Assembly: GCA_902799385.1 (NCBI GenBank)
Contig: CADCAK010000027.1
Location: 1-34,243, forward strand
Direction: 5' to 3'
Source: an uncultured bacterium
GTDB lineage: Bacteria > Verrucomicrobiota > Kiritimatiellia > RFP12 > UBA1067
DNA: 34,243 nt
The position numbers were made by a program, and so were the translations under genes. A model generated the notes under the pieces. It had not been told where the DNA came from. It searched no databases and was given only the letters and a program-made list of their open reading frames with translations. Shown one piece after another: positions 32,606 through 34,243 of the stretch (its first letter is position 1; each line of letters starts with the position of its first letter).

Positions 32606-33715
32606 ATGAATTTTCAAGTCATAAAGGCGGATGCGCGTACGCGAGCGAGGCTGGGGCGGCTTTTTACCGCCCACGGCAGCGTCGAAACGCCCGTTTTTAT
32701 GGACGTTGGCACGCTTGGCACGGTCAAGGCGCTGGAGCCGCGCGATCTCAGGGAACTGGGCGCGCAGGTGATCCTCGGCAACACCTACCACCTCATGTTG
32801 CGCCCCGGCGCGGACGTCGTCGCGGCGGCCGGCGGGCTTCACCGCTTCATGGGATGGGACGGGCCGATCCTCACCGACTCGGGCGGATTCCAGGTCTTTT
32901 CGCTCGCTCGGATGCGCAAGATCACCGAGGACGGATGCCGCTTCAACTCGCACATCGACGGCCACGAGTTCTTCCTCGGCCCGAAGGAGTCGATGGAGAT
33001 GCAGCGCGTCATCGGCTCGGACATCGCGATGGTCTTCGACGAGTGCCTGCCCTACCCGTGCGAGCGCGGCAGGGCCGAGAAGTCCGTCGAGCAGACGCTC
33101 CGCTGGGCGCGCGCCTCGAAGGACTGCCCGCACGCCGACGGCCAGATGGTCTTCGGCATCGTGCAGGGCGGCGTCTACGACGACCTTCGCCGCCACTGCG
33201 CCGAGGAGCTCGTCAGGATCGGCTTCGACGGCTACGCGATCGGGGGCGTGTCGGTGGGCGAGCCCGAGGAGTTCATGTACAAGGCGGTGGACGCGTCGGT
33301 CCCATATCTCCCCGAGGACAGGCCGCGCTACGTGATGGGGCTCGGCGTGATGCACCAGATGGCCGAGTGCGTCGCGCGCGGCATCGACATGTTCGACTGC
33401 GTCATCCCGACGCGCATCGCCCGCCACGGCACTGCGATCACGCGCCGCGGCAACGTCGCCGTAAAGGCGGCGAAGTGGGCGTTCGACCAGGGGCCCGTCG
33501 AGGAGGGGTGCGAGTGCTACTGCTGCCGCAACTTCACGCGGAGCTACGTCCGCCACCTTCTCGCATGCGGCGAGATACTCGGCCTCAGGCTTCTCACCAT
33601 CCACAACGTCTGGGCGCTCAACCGCTTCATGAAGGAGATGCGCGACGCGATCGCGGACGGAACATTTCACGATTGGAAAGAACAAGTAAGGAAGGACACA
33701 AAGGAAAATGAATAA
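32606..33715 (+). CDS. tgt: Queuine tRNA-ribosyltransferase (tRNA-guanine transglycosylase)
   Basis: The 369-residue enzyme swaps guanine 34 for the preQ1 precursor in tRNAs with GUN anticodons. Motifs: TPVFMDVGTLGTVKAL, LGNTYHLMLRPG, the general-base region TDSGGFQVFS (about 90), GIVQGGVYDDLR, YAIGGVSVGEP, the nucleophile in FDCVIPTR, and zinc ligands CECYCC with the later His in LLTIHN. Length normal. It overlaps yajC by 8 nt, a conserved neighbourhood. Confidence 0.95.
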   Translation: MNFQVIKADARTRARLGRLFTAHGSVETPVFMDVGTLGTVKALEPRDLRELGAQVILGNTYHLMLRPGADVVAAAGGLHRFMGWDGPILTDSGGFQVFSLARMRKITEDGCRFNSHIDGHEFFLGPKESMEMQRVIGSDIAMVFDECLPYPCERGRAEKSVEQTLRWARASKDCPHADGQMVFGIVQGGVYDDLRRHCAEELVRIGFDGYAIGGVSVGEPEEFMYKAVDASVPYLPEDRPRYVMGLGVMHQMAECVARGIDMFDCVIPTRIARHGTAITRRGNVAVKAAKWAFDQGPVEEGCECYCCRNFTRSYVRHLLACGEILGLRLLTIHNVWALNRFMKEMRDAIADGTFHDWKEQVRKDTKENE

Positions 33716-34070
33716 CTGCATTATGCTCTGCGACGCCGCGCCTGCGGCTCCAGCCCCTGCGGCTCCCGCCGCCGCCCCCGCCCAGCAGTCTGGCATCGGG
33801 GGGATGATGGTTCCCATGCTGCTGATCCTCGCGATCTTCTACTTCATGATGGTCCGCCCGCAGCAGCGCAAGGACAAGGAGCGCCGCCAGATGATAGAGG
33901 AGCTTCGCGCGGGCGCGAAGATCGTCTTCGCCGGCGGCATCATCGGCACCATCGTGGAGGCGACCGAGAAGACGTTCAGGGTCGAGACCTCGAACGGCAC
34001 CGAGATGGAGATACTGCGCAGCTGCGTCCAGGGGGTCGTCACGCCCGAGGGAGCCGCAGCCGCCAAGTAG
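33708..34070 (+). CDS. yajC: Sec translocase accessory subunit YajC
   Basis: The 120-residue membrane protein has an Ala/Pro-rich N-terminus, one membrane helix (MMVPMLLILAIFYFMMV, residues about 33–49) followed by the family hallmark RPQQRKDKERRQMIEEL, and a cytosolic beta domain (GAKIVFAGGIIGTIVEA, VETSNGTEMEILRS). It associates with SecDF and YidC. The start overlaps the end of tgt by 8 nt, with AAGGA near the right distance upstream. Longer N-terminal tail than usual. Confidence 0.92.
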   Translation: MNNCIMLCDAAPAAPAPAAPAAAPAQQSGIGGMMVPMLLILAIFYFMMVRPQQRKDKERRQMIEELRAGAKIVFAGGIIGTIVEATEKTFRVETSNGTEMEILRSCVQGVVTPEGAAAAK

Positions 34071-34082
34071 GCCGGGTCCGCG

Positions 34083-34243
34083 ATGGCTTTCGCTCGGGGC
34101 AGATTCGGCATCGAGTACAATCCGGCCCCTGCGGACGACGAGTCGTCCGGCACGGGGTGGATTGTCGTCGCCGTCGCGATTGCGGCGGCAGTGTTCGCCG
34201 TCGTCGCCGTCGGCCGCCGCAGGGTCGCGGCGCATGACGACCT
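34083..34243 (+). CDS. Partial membrane protein gene cut by the right edge
   Basis: ATG 34083 opens a frame that runs to the window end (53 codons seen), 12 nt after yajC. A polar segment (GIEYNPAPADDESSG) precedes a hydrophobic helix (WIVVAVAIAAAVFAVVAVG) and a basic stop-transfer (RRRVAAH). In this position secD is common, but the sequence seen does not resemble SecD's start, so I do not name it. Confidence 0.5.
   Translation, partial: MAFARGRFGIEYNPAPADDESSGTGWIVVAVAIAAAVFAVVAVGRRRVAAHDD

Overview
The window looks like about 34 kb of chromosome around the replication origin of a GC-rich bacterium. A mnmG–dnaA–dnaN order on the minus strand ends at an AT-rich, gene-poor gap near 21.55–22.0 kb. 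Right of that gap the genes run mostly on the plus strand. Two palindromes matching the ParB-binding parS site lie inside mnmG. Gene content suggests the Verrucomicrobiota/Kiritimatiellota/Lentisphaerota group, probably a host- or glycan-associated member: a giant secreted glycine-rich protein, a Bacteroidetes-type ParE, a bifunctional fucose-salvage enzyme, an N-acetylhexosamine kinase-like protein and a UPF0237/UPF0210 pair. This is inference from gene families; there is no rRNA in the window to settle it.

Left part (1–16.8 kb, all minus strand): a giant secreted protein (at least 1766 residues, C-terminus beyond the left edge) and a small lipoprotein in front of it; a terminator; topoisomerase IV subunit B broken by one frameshift; a membrane histidine kinase; a D-aminoacylase-type amidohydrolase; a lactonase-family beta-propeller protein; the UPF0210 and ACT-domain pair; an XRE/zinc-ribbon regulator; a coiled-coil protein; and a THUMP/RlmL-type methyltransferase directly behind dnaN. 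Centre (16.8–22.0 kb): dnaN, dnaA, mnmG and the probable origin.

Right part (22.0–34.2 kb): a tightly packed plus-strand run with several start/stop overlaps codes for a metalloenzyme-superfamily protein, a ROK/hexokinase-fold protein, a NahK-like kinase, ribulose-phosphate 3-epimerase, a CoaC-type flavoprotein, an Fkp-like fucokinase/GDP-fucose pyrophosphorylase, a polyprenol-phosphate glycosyltransferase and guanylate kinase. Together they suggest sugar salvage and activation feeding glycan assembly. Convergent to it are a pseudouridine synthase, a small lipoprotein and a coiled-coil membrane protein. The window closes with tgt, yajC and a partial membrane protein gene.

The most unusual aspect is the repeats. 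A family of about 86–134 bp imperfect palindromes (GCCACA…TGTGGC arms, GGGGTCTGGGGT core) occurs at least five times in one orientation. Two copies sit inside the D-aminoacylase gene and are translated in the same reading frame as extra loops, reminiscent of Rickettsia palindromic elements. Other short repeat-like insertions are translated in frame in the lactonase, Fkp and glycosyltransferase genes, and the rluD-family gene seems to take its start codon and ribosome binding site from repeat-like DNA. A second theme is extended −10 promoters (TGGTATAAT type) placed 7–12 nt before start codons, which predicts leaderless or nearly leaderless mRNAs for parE, the ACT gene, mnmG, the gene at 22002 and tgt.
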